Positions 63,881 to 64,000 of a DNA stretch of 64,000 bases are shown one piece after another; the first letter of the stretch is position 1, and each line of letters starts with the position of its first letter. This DNA comes from Megamerina dolium (lineage: Eukaryota; Arthropoda; Insecta; Diptera; Megamerinidae). The stretch lies in NCBI GenBank assembly GCA_963854835.1, contig OY978525.1:59398355-59462354 (forward strand), in the 5' to 3' direction. Position numbers and translations under genes: made by a program. A model generated the notes under the pieces. The model saw nothing but the letters and a program-made list of their open reading frames with translations. It was not told the origin of the DNA and did no database searches.

Positions 63881-64000
63881 CAGTGGCTCACAGCTTATTT
63901 CGTACAGTGTATATATTTTTATGTACATGGCTGTAACATCGAAACTAAAAAACTTATCGATAAGTTTTGAATGTAGATGTCTGTGTATGTGTTTAGTAAA
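63881..64000 (+). mobile_element. Second Tc1-like copy, 5' end only (runs off the window)
   Basis: CAGTGGCTCACAGCTTATTT onwards matches the reverse complement of 2027-1908 almost base for base (a few differences, e.g. CTTATCGATAAG for CTTATTAATAAG). The transposase would lie on the plus strand beyond 64000, so the two copies at the window ends are divergently oriented. Confidence 0.9.

Overview
This window is repeat-dense DNA from an insect, most likely a higher dipteran. A tephritid-type fruit fly fits best, judging by rosa-like DD41D mariners, gypsy/errantivirus and BEL/Pao elements, Jockey-like LINEs, (AT)n microsatellites and low GC. The species call is inference. I see no convincing host protein-coding gene, no bona fide tRNA or rRNA gene and no CRISPR. 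Almost every reading frame with recognisable content belongs to a mobile element, and nearly all are broken.

Layout. 1-7.4 kb: a complete Tc1-like transposon (377-2027), a decayed BEL/Pao gag-protease, SINE copy 1, a short mariner derivative, a LINE tail and a solo gypsy LTR with a 4-bp target duplication. 7.4-13.3 kb: a MITE, PIF/Harbinger remnants (MADF-like gene plus transposase N-terminus), a pogo fragment, and rosa copy A with SINE copy 2. 13.3-16.6 kb: a decayed errantivirus-like element. 16.6-35.7 kb: a chimeric gypsy element whose gag is duplicated. A full-length BEL/Pao element (21081-27583, LTRs about 99% identical) sits in its second gag. Its 3' LTR is split by a LINE whose (AT)n tail in turn received a long-TIR element, a SINE and rosa copy B; one 9-bp duplication brackets that whole block.

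35.7-45.5 kb: env-like remnants with SINE copy 4, a Tigger-like last exon, rosa copy C with SINE copy 5 inside it, several MITEs, a 2.1-kb palindrome carrying Myb/SANT-like coding remnants, and an inverted gypsy LTR-integrase fragment. 45.5-51.6 kb: a TIR element, LTR fragments, a THAP/P-like remnant, a LINE and a TTA-flanked MITE. 51.7-55.1 kb: an errantivirus LTR, primer-binding site and gag start, split by a complete pogo-type transposon that itself contains SINE copy 6. 55.1-64 kb: LTR pieces, an mdg3/blastopia-like gypsy on the minus strand interrupted by a solo LTR (with a MITE inside) and a Jockey-like LINE, then the start of a second Tc1-like copy at the right edge.

The elements form a readable stratigraphy of nested insertions. 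The least explained items are the long-TIR element with an uncharacterised gene (31291-33497), the large Myb-bearing palindrome (41612-43710), the tRNA-headed SINE family (six copies) and the repeated rosa+SINE unit. Sequence comparisons were made by eye.
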